From Flagellimonas_A sp039592695 (lineage in GTDB: Bacteria; Bacteroidota; Bacteroidia; Flavobacteriales; Flavobacteriaceae), in the NCBI RefSeq assembly GCF_039592695.1, contig NZ_JBBUTK010000001.1:744001-808000 (forward strand): DNA of 64,000 bases, written 5' to 3'. Under the pieces are notes generated by a model. It was not told where the DNA came from. It made no database searches and was given only the letters and a program-made list of their open reading frames with translations. This document shows, piece by piece, positions 8,838-18,218 of the stretch (position 1 is the stretch's first letter; each line of letters opens with the position of its first letter). The position numbers and the translations under genes are program-made.

Positions 8838-9063
8838 GACAGATAATTTTAGCCTTTTTTCCAAAATTAATCATTTGCACTTTTAAGATACAGGGTGATG
8901 CAAAGTACAAAAACGTTAATTTTTTGTTAAATTCTATGAACCGTCAGTTCTCTTAACGTGGCTAATAAGGCAGAAATGTTATCTTGTCGATGTTTTTGTG
9001 CATTTCGTCGATAGGGTGGCGGCAAGTGCTTTTTGAAATAATTATTAATACACCTGAACACTT

Positions 9064-9639
9064 ATGAGTTCCCCAAATCTGTTTCCCTACGTTACCTTGG
9101 TATTCCTTGCTTTTGTCTCAACTGCACATTCACAAACCCAAAGTCTGGTCGCTGCTCCTGCATCGGTCTATGACCGTGTCAATGTCTTTGCGAATGCGAA
9201 CAATGATTTTGATGAAAATGTAGATCACCAAACCTTTTTCAAAGTCTTGAAAGCAGCTGAATTGGACTGTTTGTTGAATGAGGAAGAAGCATACACCATA
9301 TTTGTTCCATCCAACAAAGCCTTCGACAACGTTTCAAGTGCCAAAATGCGTGCACTATTGAATTCAGAAGATCAGATGCAACTGAAATCATTGTTGAAAT
9401 ATCACATCATCAAAGGTAAATGGAGTGCTTCTAAAATTCTAAAGGCCCTTTGCAGAGGAGGCGGAAGAACGACGTTGACCACAGTACAGGGTACCAAAAT
9501 CAGGGTCTCATTTACAGGCTCGGACATTTTATTGACCGACAACACAGGAAACTCTGCCCGAATTACGGTTGCCGACTTGGAGCAATCCCACGGATTCATT
9601 CATCAAATAGACAGGGTCATCTTACCAAGCCGCATCTAG
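9064..9639 (+). CDS. Secreted fasciclin (FAS1) domain protein
   Basis: A 191-residue exported protein with one FAS1 adhesion domain. Residues 1-23 are a signal peptide ending in AHS. The domain shows the H1 block (YTIFVPSNKAFDNV) and the H2 block with YHIIKGK, then the terminal SHGFIHQIDRVILP, where family members usually have NGVIHxIDxVL. Length is typical for single-domain bacterial FAS1 proteins. It probably acts at the cell surface or periplasm in adhesion. It stands alone, converging with pheT with 4 bases between stops. No clear -7 box in the 200 bases upstream. Confidence 0.88.
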   Translation: MSSPNLFPYVTLVFLAFVSTAHSQTQSLVAAPASVYDRVNVFANANNDFDENVDHQTFFKVLKAAELDCLLNEEEAYTIFVPSNKAFDNVSSAKMRALLNSEDQMQLKSLLKYHIIKGKWSASKILKALCRGGGRTTLTTVQGTKIRVSFTGSDILLTDNTGNSARITVADLEQSHGFIHQIDRVILPSRI

Positions 9640-9643
9640 ACTT

Positions 9644-12067
9644 TTAACGAAGCTCTGCCCCGAATTCTTTTTTGAAGGCATCTTGAAGCTTTCCCATGAT
9701 GGCGTCGATTTTTTTGTCAGTGAGGGTCTTTGATGTATCCAGCAGGGCAAAGCTCAAGGCATACGATTTTTTTCCTTTTGGAAGGTTTTTGCCCGTATAG
9801 ACATCAAACAGCGAAACTTTTTTCAATAATTTTTTTTCTGTCTTGAGCGCAAGGTCATGTAGGTCTTTGAATTGAACGTTTTCGTCTACCAGTAGGGCCA
9901 AATCTCTTTTCACTTCAGGAAATTTGGGAATTTCTGTGAACTTGACCGTTTCCTCTTTGATGGATTTCAAAATGGCTTCCCAATCAAAGTCTGCATAGAA
10001 TACCTCTGATTCGATATCAAATTCCTTGAGAACAGCATTTTTGATCACCCCAAATTCAACCAGTTGATTGTTGTTCTGTTTCAAGGACAGCCCCTCAGAA
10101 AATATTGGGTTAGAAACCGTTTTTTCTTCCAAACTGTTCAGTCCGATACGTTCCAAACAAGTATTGACAATGCCCTTCAAATAGAAAAACCCTGTGGGTT
10201 GGGTAGCAGCAGACCATGAATCCTCAGTGACATTGCCCGTTATCCAAAGGCATAGATGTTCGTTTTCTTTAAAGCCTTTTTTGTCATCATTGTAAACCTT
10301 TCCAAATTCAAAAAGCTTTAGGTTTTGCTGTTTCCGGTTAAGGTTGTGCACAATGCTTTCCAATCCTGAAGACAACATTGAAGTACGCATGACCGCCAAA
10401 TCGGCACTTAACGGATTGAGCATTGCCACCTGTGCTACTTCTGTTGCACCACCAATCGCATTTGACCCTTGTGATACCAGGCTATTGGTCATGATCTCAT
10501 AAAAACTTCTGGACGCCAAAAGGTCGCCCAGTATAGACTGCAGTTTGTGATTTTCAATCTTCGAAGTGACCGCGATTGAAGTGGTAAACTTTTCGTTGAA
10601 CGTTATTTTGTTGTAGCCGTAGATCCTTAAAATTTCCTCAATGACATCCACCTCACGCAACACATCAGCACGGTAAGAGGGTATGATGAGCCCAAGGCCT
10701 GATTCGGTCACGCTGACCACTTTGATCTCAAGAGAGGCCAATATACTTTTGATGCTGTCTTTGGGAATTTCTTCACCGACGAGTTTGTTTACCTTTTCAA
10801 AAGTCAAAAAAACCTGAATATCTTCTTTTTTGTTCGGATATACATCAACAAGGTCAGAGCTGATCTCCCCACCGGCAATCTCTTTGATCAACTGCGCGGC
10901 CCGTTTTAATGCATAATCGGTGAGATCGATGTCTATACCGCGCTCAAATCGAAATGACGCATCGGTATTGAGCCCATGCCGTTTTGCCGTCTTTCTCACC
11001 GAAACGGGATTGAAATAGGCACTCTCTAAAAAGACGGAAGTCGTATTTTCGGTCACCCCTGAATTGATTCCCCCAAAAACGCCGGCGATGCACATGGGTT
11101 TTTCACTGTCACAGATCATGAGGTCTTCTTCATCAAGCGTGCGCTCGACGCCATCCAACGTAATGAATTTTGAATCTTTTGCAAGTGTTTTGACAACTAC
11201 TTGGTTGCCCTTTATTTTGGCTGCATCGAAAGCGTGTAGAGGCTGCCCGAGTTCGTGCATCACATAGTTGGTGACATCCACCACATTGTTGATGGGTGAA
11301 AGGCCAATGGCCTTCAAACGATTTTGCAGCCAAAAAGGTGAGTCTTGAACCAAGATATTACTGATGGTCACACCACAGTACCGTGGCGCCAAAGTGTTGT
11401 CTTCAACCTCTACATCAATTTTCAATGAGCGATTGTCAACAGAAAAATTACTCGTTGACGGGGTATTTACTTTTTTAAAGACTTCATGTTGTTCAAGGCC
11501 GGCTCTCAAATCACGCGCCACCCCAAAATGACTCATGGCATCTGATCGGTTGGGTGTCAATCCGATTTCGAACACTTGGTCAAGTTCTATTTCGAAGATT
11601 TCGCTGCATGGCGTTCCCGGCTTGAGGTGTTCATCGAGCACCATGATGCCATCATGGTCATCGCCGAGACCGAGTTCGTCTTCGGCACAGATCATACCAT
11701 GGCTTTCTTCCCCTCTAATTTTTCCTTTCTTGATTTTCCAGGCTTCGCCTTCGGGTGTGTAAAGTGTTGTTCCAATGGTGGCCACGGGAACTTTCTGGCC
11801 CTTTTCAACATTGGGTGCGCCACAGACTATCTGTACGGGGTCGTTTTGGCCAATAGTAACTTTTGTGAGTTTGAGCCGGTCTGCATTGGGGTGTTTCTCG
11901 CATTCCAGCACCTCACCGACAACAATGCCATCAAGCCCACCTTTGACGGATTCAAACGATGAGATTCCCTCAACTTCAAGGCCTAAATCTGTGAGTAGCT
12001 CTCCTATCTTATGGGCATCCCAATCCAGCTCTATGAACTGTTTCAACCAGTTGTACGAAATCTTCAT
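9644..12067 (-). CDS. pheT: Phenylalanyl-tRNA synthetase beta chain
   Basis: An 807-residue beta subunit of the (alpha-beta)2 PheRS that charges tRNA-Phe. Domains in order: N-terminal MKISYNWLKQFIEL, a tRNA-binding OB domain (about 42-155, VVGEVLECEKHPNADRLKL and IVCGAPNV), B3/B4 editing domain (NVVDVTNYVMHELGQPLHAFD), B5 domain (about 400-475), the core class II-like domain with inactive catalytic site, and the C-terminal FDX-ACB anticodon domain (FPEVKRDLALLVDE). Length is normal. The alpha subunit pheS is not adjacent, which is common in Flavobacteriaceae. The gene has its own promoter at 12088-12118. Confidence 0.97.
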   Translation of the reverse strand: MKISYNWLKQFIELDWDAHKIGELLTDLGLEVEGISSFESVKGGLDGIVVGEVLECEKHPNADRLKLTKVTIGQNDPVQIVCGAPNVEKGQKVPVATIGTTLYTPEGEAWKIKKGKIRGEESHGMICAEDELGLGDDHDGIMVLDEHLKPGTPCSEIFEIELDQVFEIGLTPNRSDAMSHFGVARDLRAGLEQHEVFKKVNTPSTSNFSVDNRSLKIDVEVEDNTLAPRYCGVTISNILVQDSPFWLQNRLKAIGLSPINNVVDVTNYVMHELGQPLHAFDAAKIKGNQVVVKTLAKDSKFITLDGVERTLDEEDLMICDSEKPMCIAGVFGGINSGVTENTTSVFLESAYFNPVSVRKTAKRHGLNTDASFRFERGIDIDLTDYALKRAAQLIKEIAGGEISSDLVDVYPNKKEDIQVFLTFEKVNKLVGEEIPKDSIKSILASLEIKVVSVTESGLGLIIPSYRADVLREVDVIEEILRIYGYNKITFNEKFTTSIAVTSKIENHKLQSILGDLLASRSFYEIMTNSLVSQGSNAIGGATEVAQVAMLNPLSADLAVMRTSMLSSGLESIVHNLNRKQQNLKLFEFGKVYNDDKKGFKENEHLCLWITGNVTEDSWSAATQPTGFFYLKGIVNTCLERIGLNSLEEKTVSNPIFSEGLSLKQNNNQLVEFGVIKNAVLKEFDIESEVFYADFDWEAILKSIKEETVKFTEIPKFPEVKRDLALLVDENVQFKDLHDLALKTEKKLLKKVSLFDVYTGKNLPKGKKSYALSFALLDTSKTLTDKKIDAIMGKLQDAFKKEFGAELR

Positions 12068-12087
12068 CAGTTAGTTTTAAAAGTCCG

Positions 12088-12118
12088 CAAATATAAAACT
12101 TTGCCCTGTGACATTCAA
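12088..12118 (-). promoter_or_regulatory. Promoter of pheT
   Basis: Minus-strand -7 box TATATTTG (12088-12095) and -33 TTG (12116-12118) are separated by 20 bases. The start codon follows about 20 bases downstream. Confidence 0.75.
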
Positions 12119-12199
12119 TGAATGAGTTCAGGATAAAGATTTTATGGATAACGTAAGGAGTGGAACAATTTTTCGATATACTTGAAGAAATATTCACAC

Positions 12200-13426
12200 A
12201 TGCAAAAAACGTTCTTCTTTATTGTTGTTCTTTCAGTGTTGTTTTCTTGCAAGCAGAAAGGGCAGGACTCTCCAAAACTTGTTGAGGGTGACTGGCTGGG
12301 GCAATTACAGGTCTCTGATACTGAGGTGCTACCATTCAATTTCACCCTAAGTTACCTTAATGATACCCCAGTCATTAAAATGTATAATGCGGATGAAGTA
12401 ATCACTGTGGATGAGATTGAAACCAAAGGGGATTCTATCTTAATTCAAATGCCTGTTTTTGAAGGATATATTGCGGGAATTTTTTCTGCGGATGTGATTA
12501 CCGGGGATTTCATTAAAGAAAGCCTTAACCGTATTGTTCCTTTTTCTGCAAGGCCAGGAGATTTACCACGATTCAGCACCAATCAGGATGCCTCGGTCGA
12601 TGTTTCTGGCGTTTGGGAGACCTATTTTGATTACGATACCGATGCTCCTTATGCTGCAAAAGGAATATTTGAGCAAGAGGGAAACAAGGTGATGGGCACC
12701 TTCAGGACCAAAACAGGAGATTATCGTTATTTAGAAGGTGTCGTCGAAGGTGATTCTTTAAAACTTTCAACATTTGACGGCGCCCATGCTTTTTTGTTCA
12801 CCGCCAAAGTTTCTGATAGCACTTTAGAGGGTGCGTTTTACTCGGGCAACCATTCCGTAGAAAAATTTAGGGCCAACCGCAATGCTGACTTTGAACTGCC
12901 CGATGCCAATACATTGACCTACCTGAATGAGGGTTATGACTCGTTCGAGTTTTCATTCCCGAATGCTGATGGGCAAATGGTCGGTTTAAAAGATGGGGAA
13001 TACAAAGACAAGGTAGTATTGGTACAGATCATGGGCACTTGGTGCCCGAACTGTCTGGATGAGACCAAATTTTATGTGGATTATCTGAAGAAGAATCCCA
13101 ATGAGGATTTGAAAATAGTCGCACTGGCGTTTGAGTATGCCAAAACCGAAGAGAAGGCTTTCGAGGGCATCAAACGTCTGAAGGAAAGAATTGACGTACC
13201 TTACCCAATACTGTTGGCCCAGTACGGCACATCGAACAAGATAAAGGCCAACGAGAAGCTACCAGCCTTGAACCATGTGCTGTCGTACCCGACCACGATT
13301 TATATCAATAAAGCCGGAAAGGTCAAAAAAATACATACAGGGTTTAACGGCCCGGCCACGGGCGAGAAACATGAAAGTTTCAAAAGAGAATTCCACAAAA
13401 CAGTTCAAGAGTTGCTGACAGGGTAG
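12200..13426 (+). CDS. TlpA-like redoxin lipoprotein
   Basis: A 408-residue periplasm-facing thiol-disulfide protein. A lipoprotein signal (FFFIVVLSVLFSC) leads to a 230-residue beta-rich domain with two lipocalin-like halves (GDWLGQLQV..., GVWETYFDY...), then a thioredoxin domain from about residue 270. The active site is GTWCPNC, a normal TlpA-type CxxC, followed by the cis-Pro segment YPTTIYINKAGKV. The start is the ATG at 12200; a TTG six codons upstream is less likely. Probably reduces or scavenges in the periplasm; partner unknown. Contrast the cysteine-free relative at 4934-6313. Confidence 0.85.
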   Translation: MQKTFFFIVVLSVLFSCKQKGQDSPKLVEGDWLGQLQVSDTEVLPFNFTLSYLNDTPVIKMYNADEVITVDEIETKGDSILIQMPVFEGYIAGIFSADVITGDFIKESLNRIVPFSARPGDLPRFSTNQDASVDVSGVWETYFDYDTDAPYAAKGIFEQEGNKVMGTFRTKTGDYRYLEGVVEGDSLKLSTFDGAHAFLFTAKVSDSTLEGAFYSGNHSVEKFRANRNADFELPDANTLTYLNEGYDSFEFSFPNADGQMVGLKDGEYKDKVVLVQIMGTWCPNCLDETKFYVDYLKKNPNEDLKIVALAFEYAKTEEKAFEGIKRLKERIDVPYPILLAQYGTSNKIKANEKLPALNHVLSYPTTIYINKAGKVKKIHTGFNGPATGEKHESFKREFHKTVQELLTG

Positions 13427-13462
13427 GTTTTTCAAAGTTTACTTGGTCAGGGCCTTTACCAA

Positions 13463-14635
13463 CTACGCCAAGCTTTTCAAATCAATATTACTGGTTTCAA
13501 CAATTTGATGAATGTCTTCATCTACGATTTCCTTTTTCACATCTGCAAATCGCAAGAAGTTCTGGTAGACTTCGTCCAACTGTACCTTGGTCAATTCGTA
13601 GCCTACATTCTTGGCCCGATAGGCGAGTGCCGCACGACCACTTCGCGCTGTCAAGACAATTGAAGATTCATTGACACCCACATCAACGGGGTCAATGATT
13701 TCATAGGTTTCCCGGTTTTTGATGACACCGTCTTGATGAATGCCAGAGCTATGTGCAAAGGCGTTCGAGCCGACGATGGCCTTATTGGGCTGTACGACCA
13801 TGCCCATTTTCTCAGAGACCATCCTACTGGTATCAAACAACAATTTGCTATTGATGTTGGTGTCTAAATTCAGGTCAGGGTGCTGCCTCAAGATCATGAC
13901 CACTTCTTCCAAAGAGGTGTTTCCGGCACGTTCGCCAATGCCGTTGATGGTACATTCAATTTGTCGTGCCCCATTGATGACACCCGCAATCGAGTTTGCG
14001 GTGGCAAGCCCTAAATCATTATGGCAATGGCACGATAGCGTGGCTTTTTCGATACCTTTTACATGTTCTTTGAGGTATTTCATTTTTGCACCATATTCTT
14101 CTGGTAAACAATATCCGGTAGTATCAGGAATGTTCAAAACGGTCGCACCTGCCTTTATTACGGCCTCACAGACACTGGCCAGGTATGCATTATCGGTACG
14201 GCCGGCATCCTCGGCATAAAATTCCACATCGTCAACAAAGTTCTTGGCATAGGTCACGGCCTCGACCGCCCTTTTGAGAATGTCTTCTTGATTTGACTTG
14301 AACTTGTGTTTGATATGCGATTCTGAAGTGCCGATGCCCGTGTGGATTCTCGGTCTTTTAGCATCTCTGATAGCTTCCGCGGCGACCTCAATATCCTTTT
14401 TTACAGAACGGGTCAACCCACAAACTGTGGCATTTTTGACCAATTGCGATATTTCTTGAACAGATTTAAAGTCACCGGGGCTTGAAATGGGAAATCCAGC
14501 TTCAATGACATCAACGCCAAGTTCATCCAACCGTTCGGCAATGATCAATTTTTGCTTGGTATCCAACTTGCAGCCGGGTACTTGTTCGCCATCTCTAAGC
14601 GTGGTATCAAAAATTTGTACCTTATCTTTACTCAT
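13463..14635 (-). CDS. leuA: 2-isopropylmalate synthase without regulatory domain
   Basis: Catalyses condensation of acetyl-CoA and 2-oxoisovalerate, the first committed step of leucine synthesis. The TIM-barrel catalytic domain is complete: RDGEQ at 14-18, HTGIGTSESH, CHCHNDLGLATAN (metal-binding His pair) and NGIGERAGN, followed by the two helical subdomains with SGIHQDG. The protein ends at residue 390, about 120-130 residues short of E. coli-type LeuA, so the C-terminal leucine-binding domain is absent. Short LeuA enzymes occur in Bacteroidota. Other leu genes are not adjacent. A related acyl-CoA synthase activity such as citramalate synthase cannot be fully excluded. Confidence 0.87.
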   Translation of the reverse strand: MSKDKVQIFDTTLRDGEQVPGCKLDTKQKLIIAERLDELGVDVIEAGFPISSPGDFKSVQEISQLVKNATVCGLTRSVKKDIEVAAEAIRDAKRPRIHTGIGTSESHIKHKFKSNQEDILKRAVEAVTYAKNFVDDVEFYAEDAGRTDNAYLASVCEAVIKAGATVLNIPDTTGYCLPEEYGAKMKYLKEHVKGIEKATLSCHCHNDLGLATANSIAGVINGARQIECTINGIGERAGNTSLEEVVMILRQHPDLNLDTNINSKLLFDTSRMVSEKMGMVVQPNKAIVGSNAFAHSSGIHQDGVIKNRETYEIIDPVDVGVNESSIVLTARSGRAALAYRAKNVGYELTKVQLDEVYQNFLRFADVKKEIVDEDIHQIVETSNIDLKSLA

Positions 14636-14781
14636 TAGTTTCAGTGGTATTAGCTAAACTATACGAAAATAAGAAGGTGAACGTGACACAGTATTTTTAC
14701 AGAAGAACCATTACAACGCTTAATCGTTTTTCGGAAAGTTTAAATTGCTGTAAAACAGAACGATAAAGAATATTTTTTACG

Positions 14782-16326
14782 ATGACGAATGCCCAAAGAG
14801 ATGCGCTCTTTATTCTTGTAAAGTCTCTTTCAAAATCAGAGAAACGACAGTTTAAATTGTATGTTGGCCGTTTGGGAACAAACTCTGATGCAAAGTTTTT
14901 AGCATTGTTCAACCATTTGGACAAGATGCGGACATACAATGAAGCATCGATTCTTGAAAGTGGCATTGTAAAAAAATCACAACTTTCAAATTTAAAGGCA
15001 CACCTTTACAAACAGATTTTGGTGAGCCTCAGACTGAATCCCGTCAATCAAAACATACGCATCCAGATTCGTGAGCAGCTAGATTTTGCCACTATTTTAT
15101 ATCAAAAAGGGTTGTACAAACAAAGCCTCAAGATTCTGGACAAGGCCAAGAATATGGCCATTGAGCATGAAGAAAAAAATGTGGCCTACGAGATTGTTGA
15201 GCTCGAAAAAATCATCGAGACCCAGTACATTACCCGCAGTATACCTGACCGAGCAGACGAACTGGCCGTTCAGGCGAAGGAACTCTCGGCCCAAAACCTG
15301 ATAGCCAGCAAGTTGAGCAATCTGTCGTTGCAATTGTACAGCATGATGCTCAAGGTGGGCTATGTGCGAAATGATGAAGATTTGGTACGGGTACAGCGGT
15401 ATTTTGAAAAACACCTTCCAAAGTATGATTTGGAAGCACTGGGTTTCCGTGAAAAATTGTGGCTGTACAAGGCACAGCTTTGGTACAGCTTTCTCACCCA
15501 AGATTTTTTGTCATCCTATAAATATGCCAGCAAATGGGTCGACCTTTTCTACGAATATGAGGAGATGATCAGACTCAACCCTGTGTTCTTTTTAAAGGGA
15601 AACCATTACCTGCTCGAGTCGCTCTTTTTAGTCAGATACAGTTCGCAATTCAAGGATACCCTTGAAAAGCTGGAGGTTATTGTCAGTGACAAATCCTTTC
15701 CGAGCAATGACAACATCGCTTCATTGGCTTTTCTGTACCTCAATTCGAACAAACTGAACCATCATTTTTTAGAAGGCACTTTTCAAAAAGGCCTCTATTT
15801 GGTCAATATCGTTGAATATGGCATCAAAAAGCATGCAGGCCGTATTGACCAGCACCATGTCATGTTGCTTTATTACAAGATTGCTTGTCTTTATTTTGGC
15901 AATGGCGACCACAAGAACTGTATCGTCTATCTCAAAAAAATCATTGAGAATAAACAGTTAAAGATGCGCGAAGACTTGATGTGCTTTGCCCGGGTTTTGA
16001 ATTTGGTTGCACATTATGAAGCGGGCATGGATTACCATCTTGAGGTACAATTGAAGAGCACGTACAAGTTTTTGCTCAAGATGAACGATTTGCATGCGGT
16101 TCAAAAAGAGATGATTAAGTTTTTAAGGGGATTGGGTGATATTTATCCCAATGAATTGCGGAATGAATTCCAAAAGCTTTACGACAGGCTCAAGGTTTAT
16201 GAAGACCACCCGTATGAAAAGCGAGCATTTTTGTACCTCGATATTCTTTCATGGTTGGAAAGCCATTTGCAAAACAGGCCTGTGGCAGAGATCATACGCG
16301 AGAAGGCTTTGGCCGTTACTCGTTGA
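14782..16326 (+). CDS. Hypothetical helical-repeat (TPR-like) cytoplasmic protein
   Basis: A 514-residue protein I recognise only as a conserved flavobacterial hypothetical. It has no signal peptide or membrane segment. Nearly all is predicted alpha-helical, with TPR-like pairs (LYQKGLYKQSLKILDKAKNM, YYKIACLYFGNGDHKNCI). The first 60 residues (ALFILVKSLSKSEKRQFKLY) are conserved in appearance and could bind a partner. It diverges from leuA across about 145 bases. Its last 11 bases overlap the end of the convergent DUF4252 gene. A scaffold role is plausible but unproven. Confidence 0.75.
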   Translation: MTNAQRDALFILVKSLSKSEKRQFKLYVGRLGTNSDAKFLALFNHLDKMRTYNEASILESGIVKKSQLSNLKAHLYKQILVSLRLNPVNQNIRIQIREQLDFATILYQKGLYKQSLKILDKAKNMAIEHEEKNVAYEIVELEKIIETQYITRSIPDRADELAVQAKELSAQNLIASKLSNLSLQLYSMMLKVGYVRNDEDLVRVQRYFEKHLPKYDLEALGFREKLWLYKAQLWYSFLTQDFLSSYKYASKWVDLFYEYEEMIRLNPVFFLKGNHYLLESLFLVRYSSQFKDTLEKLEVIVSDKSFPSNDNIASLAFLYLNSNKLNHHFLEGTFQKGLYLVNIVEYGIKKHAGRIDQHHVMLLYYKIACLYFGNGDHKNCIVYLKKIIENKQLKMREDLMCFARVLNLVAHYEAGMDYHLEVQLKSTYKFLLKMNDLHAVQKEMIKFLRGLGDIYPNELRNEFQKLYDRLKVYEDHPYEKRAFLYLDILSWLESHLQNRPVAEIIREKALAVTR

Positions 16327-16837
16327 TACCTGGTGTTTGTAAGTTGAACTGCGGTACGAATCCCTCAGAAAAATTTTGAAATTCGTTGCTTTTGGCCAGC
16401 TCACGCACTTTTTGGGGGTCAAAGTTGCCACTGAAATACAGAAACGAACCTTTGAGGTTGTCATTGTTGTAAATCAATATCTCTTTTACAACATCACGTT
16501 TTTCCCTGAGGGCGACAACATTGCGTTTGAGCTCATCATTCTTTCTAAAAACTTCGATAAAAGAGTTTGAAGTGAAATTGTTCATCTGGTTGTTCAGAAA
16601 ACGGGATTGTGCATCTGTAGCACTGGGGAATTGCATGTAACGCAAATCTTTGGTGTTGCCGACCATCGATTTCATCTCTGGTGAAATTTCCCCGATCAAC
16701 GAGAACATGAATTTGGGCACTCTGATGGCTGTTACCTGCGCATCATTTTTATGGGCCTTGTAAAAGTTGTCGATGGAGTTATAACTTCCGCAAGCGGATA
16801 CCAGAACGGTACAAAAAATGAAAGCCAATTTTTTCAT
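16316..16837 (-). CDS. DUF4252 lipoprotein
   Basis: A 173-residue small lipoprotein (MKKLAFIFCTVLVSAC). The body shows DUF4252 features: a helical FYKAHKNDAQVTAIRVPKFM segment, a central strand-rich part and the terminal VRELAKSNEF. Function of the family is unknown. I start at 16837 because this begins the signal peptide; an ATG 16 codons upstream adds a non-signal-like extension and would overlap the pseudouridine synthase gene. It follows that gene by 29 bases. Confidence 0.8.
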   Translation of the reverse strand: MKKLAFIFCTVLVSACGSYNSIDNFYKAHKNDAQVTAIRVPKFMFSLIGEISPEMKSMVGNTKDLRYMQFPSATDAQSRFLNNQMNNFTSNSFIEVFRKNDELKRNVVALREKRDVVKEILIYNNDNLKGSFLYFSGNFDPQKVRELAKSNEFQNFSEGFVPQFNLQTPGINE

Positions 16838-16866
16838 GGATAGTGTTTTCTTAAAAGTAAGAAAAT

Positions 16867-17505
16867 TTACAAACAAGCATTCCATACCGGGTCGTCGGGT
16901 GGGTCGGCCACAAACGCTACGTTTTCTTTTTTTACAGGATGTTCAAAACTAAGGCTTCGCGCATGCAGGTGGATGCTTCCATCCTCATTGCTCCTTTTAG
17001 CGCCATATTTCAGGTCACCTTTGATGGTACAACCAATAGCAGTCAATTGGGCCCGAATTTGGTGGTGACGGCCAGTTTTTAAGTCAATTTCCAATACATA
17101 ATAATAATCCAGTTTCTTGAGCAACCGATAGGCCATGACCGCTTTTTTTGAATGCGGCACTTCATTCACGTGGGCATACGATTTGTTTTGTTTTGGATTT
17201 CTTACCAGCCAATGCGTCAAGGTGTCCTGCTCTTTGGGGGGCATGTTCTTTACAACCGCCCAGTACTTTTTTTCGGTTTTTCCTTCAGAAAAGAGCTTGT
17301 TCAATCTTGGCAATGCTTTTGATGTTTTGGCAAAAACTACGACTCCTGAAGTAGGTCGGTCCAAGCGATGGGTGACTCCCAAATACACATTACCGGGCTT
17401 ATTGTATTTGTTTTTTAGATACTCTTTGACAATCTCACTGAGGGGTTTGTCACCAGTTTTATCGCCTTGTACGATGTCACCAGGTTTTTTGTTGACCACA
17501 ATCAA
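16867..17505 (-). CDS. RluA-family rRNA pseudouridine synthase, start codon uncertain
   Basis: Converts a uridine in rRNA or tRNA to pseudouridine. The catalytic motif HRLDRPTSG has Asp49 (counted from the TTG at 17505), followed by KYWAVV, LKTGRHHQIRAQL and IHLHARSL, all family blocks. There is no S4 domain. The TTG at 17505 is the only ordinary start in frame, but it cuts the first beta strand: the frame continues upstream as LKVLFEDNH, which is conserved in this family, back to a stop at 17581. Upstream codons include no ATG, GTG or TTG. The true start may be ATC at 17554-17556. The gene begins close to the stop of the SGNH hydrolase gene. Confidence 0.87.
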   Translation of the reverse strand: MIVVNKKPGDIVQGDKTGDKPLSEIVKEYLKNKYNKPGNVYLGVTHRLDRPTSGVVVFAKTSKALPRLNKLFSEGKTEKKYWAVVKNMPPKEQDTLTHWLVRNPKQNKSYAHVNEVPHSKKAVMAYRLLKKLDYYYVLEIDLKTGRHHQIRAQLTAIGCTIKGDLKYGAKRSNEDGSIHLHARSLSFEHPVKKENVAFVADPPDDPVWNACL

Positions 17506-17567
17506 ATGGTTGTCTTCAAAGAGTACCTTTAAATTGTCAAAGCCGGTTGTCTTGATATTCTGGAATT

Positions 17568-18197
17568 TTAAAAAAGGGTTTCACAGATAACTCGGGCAGC
17601 TACTTTACTGCCCTCCAACGATGGATGAAAGCCGTCATCGCCATAGTAAGAGAAATCATTTGTGGTATCAAAATGTTGCTTCCAGACTTCACCGACTGGG
17701 CATACGAGCGCATCATTGGCTTTCGCTGCATCATTGTGGTTTTTTATGACCGCATCAAATGTTCTGTAGTACGTTCTAGATGGCCAAACCATGAAATACA
17801 CTAATTTCGCACCGTTTTTGCCACAGAGCTTTTTAAATTTTTCTCCGTATTCAAAGAGCACTTGCTTTCCAAATTCTTGGGAGGAAGGCCCTTGCTGTAC
17901 AATCACAAAATCATAATTACCATTTTTTATCATTTTTTGCACTTTTCCGTCATTCCAGTGGTCCATGAGCGCATAGTTAGGATGCGCCACCGTTTTGGTT
18001 TTCACTTCAAAATCAATTTTGGAAGCCTCTTCTTTTACCAATGCGGGCAAATCATTACTGTAGGTAAGACTATTGCCCACAAAAAGCACATTGATGGTTC
18101 TTTGGTTAATCTTTTTGACCTGCGGTTTGTGCTTTCCAACATTGCCTATTAAGATGAAAGGCAAAAGAAGATATGCTATGACGGGCAAATAACGCAT
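17568..18197 (-). CDS. Exported SGNH/GDSL-type hydrolase
   Basis: A 209-residue hydrolase, probably an esterase. A signal-like N-terminus (MRYLPVIAYLLLPFILIG) is followed by NVLFVGNSLTYSNDLP, where the block I Ser lies in GNSLT. The last block, DGFHPSLEGS, gives the catalytic Asp and His. The central Gly/Asn blocks are less clear (VQQGPSSQEF). Start at 18197 instead of a TTG six codons upstream. It is followed by the pseudouridine synthase and preceded by panB with about 20 bases between, so panB may be first in the transcript. Substrate unknown. Confidence 0.85.
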   Translation of the reverse strand: MRYLPVIAYLLLPFILIGNVGKHKPQVKKINQRTINVLFVGNSLTYSNDLPALVKEEASKIDFEVKTKTVAHPNYALMDHWNDGKVQKMIKNGNYDFVIVQQGPSSQEFGKQVLFEYGEKFKKLCGKNGAKLVYFMVWPSRTYYRTFDAVIKNHNDAAKANDALVCPVGEVWKQHFDTTNDFSYYGDDGFHPSLEGSKVAARVICETLF

Positions 18198-18218
18198 GGG
18201 GATAAAGTTTGGCAAAAA

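Noticed and set aside
13740..14219. Plus-strand frame of 159 codons inside leuA
   Set aside because: Shadow of leuA in the reverse frame.
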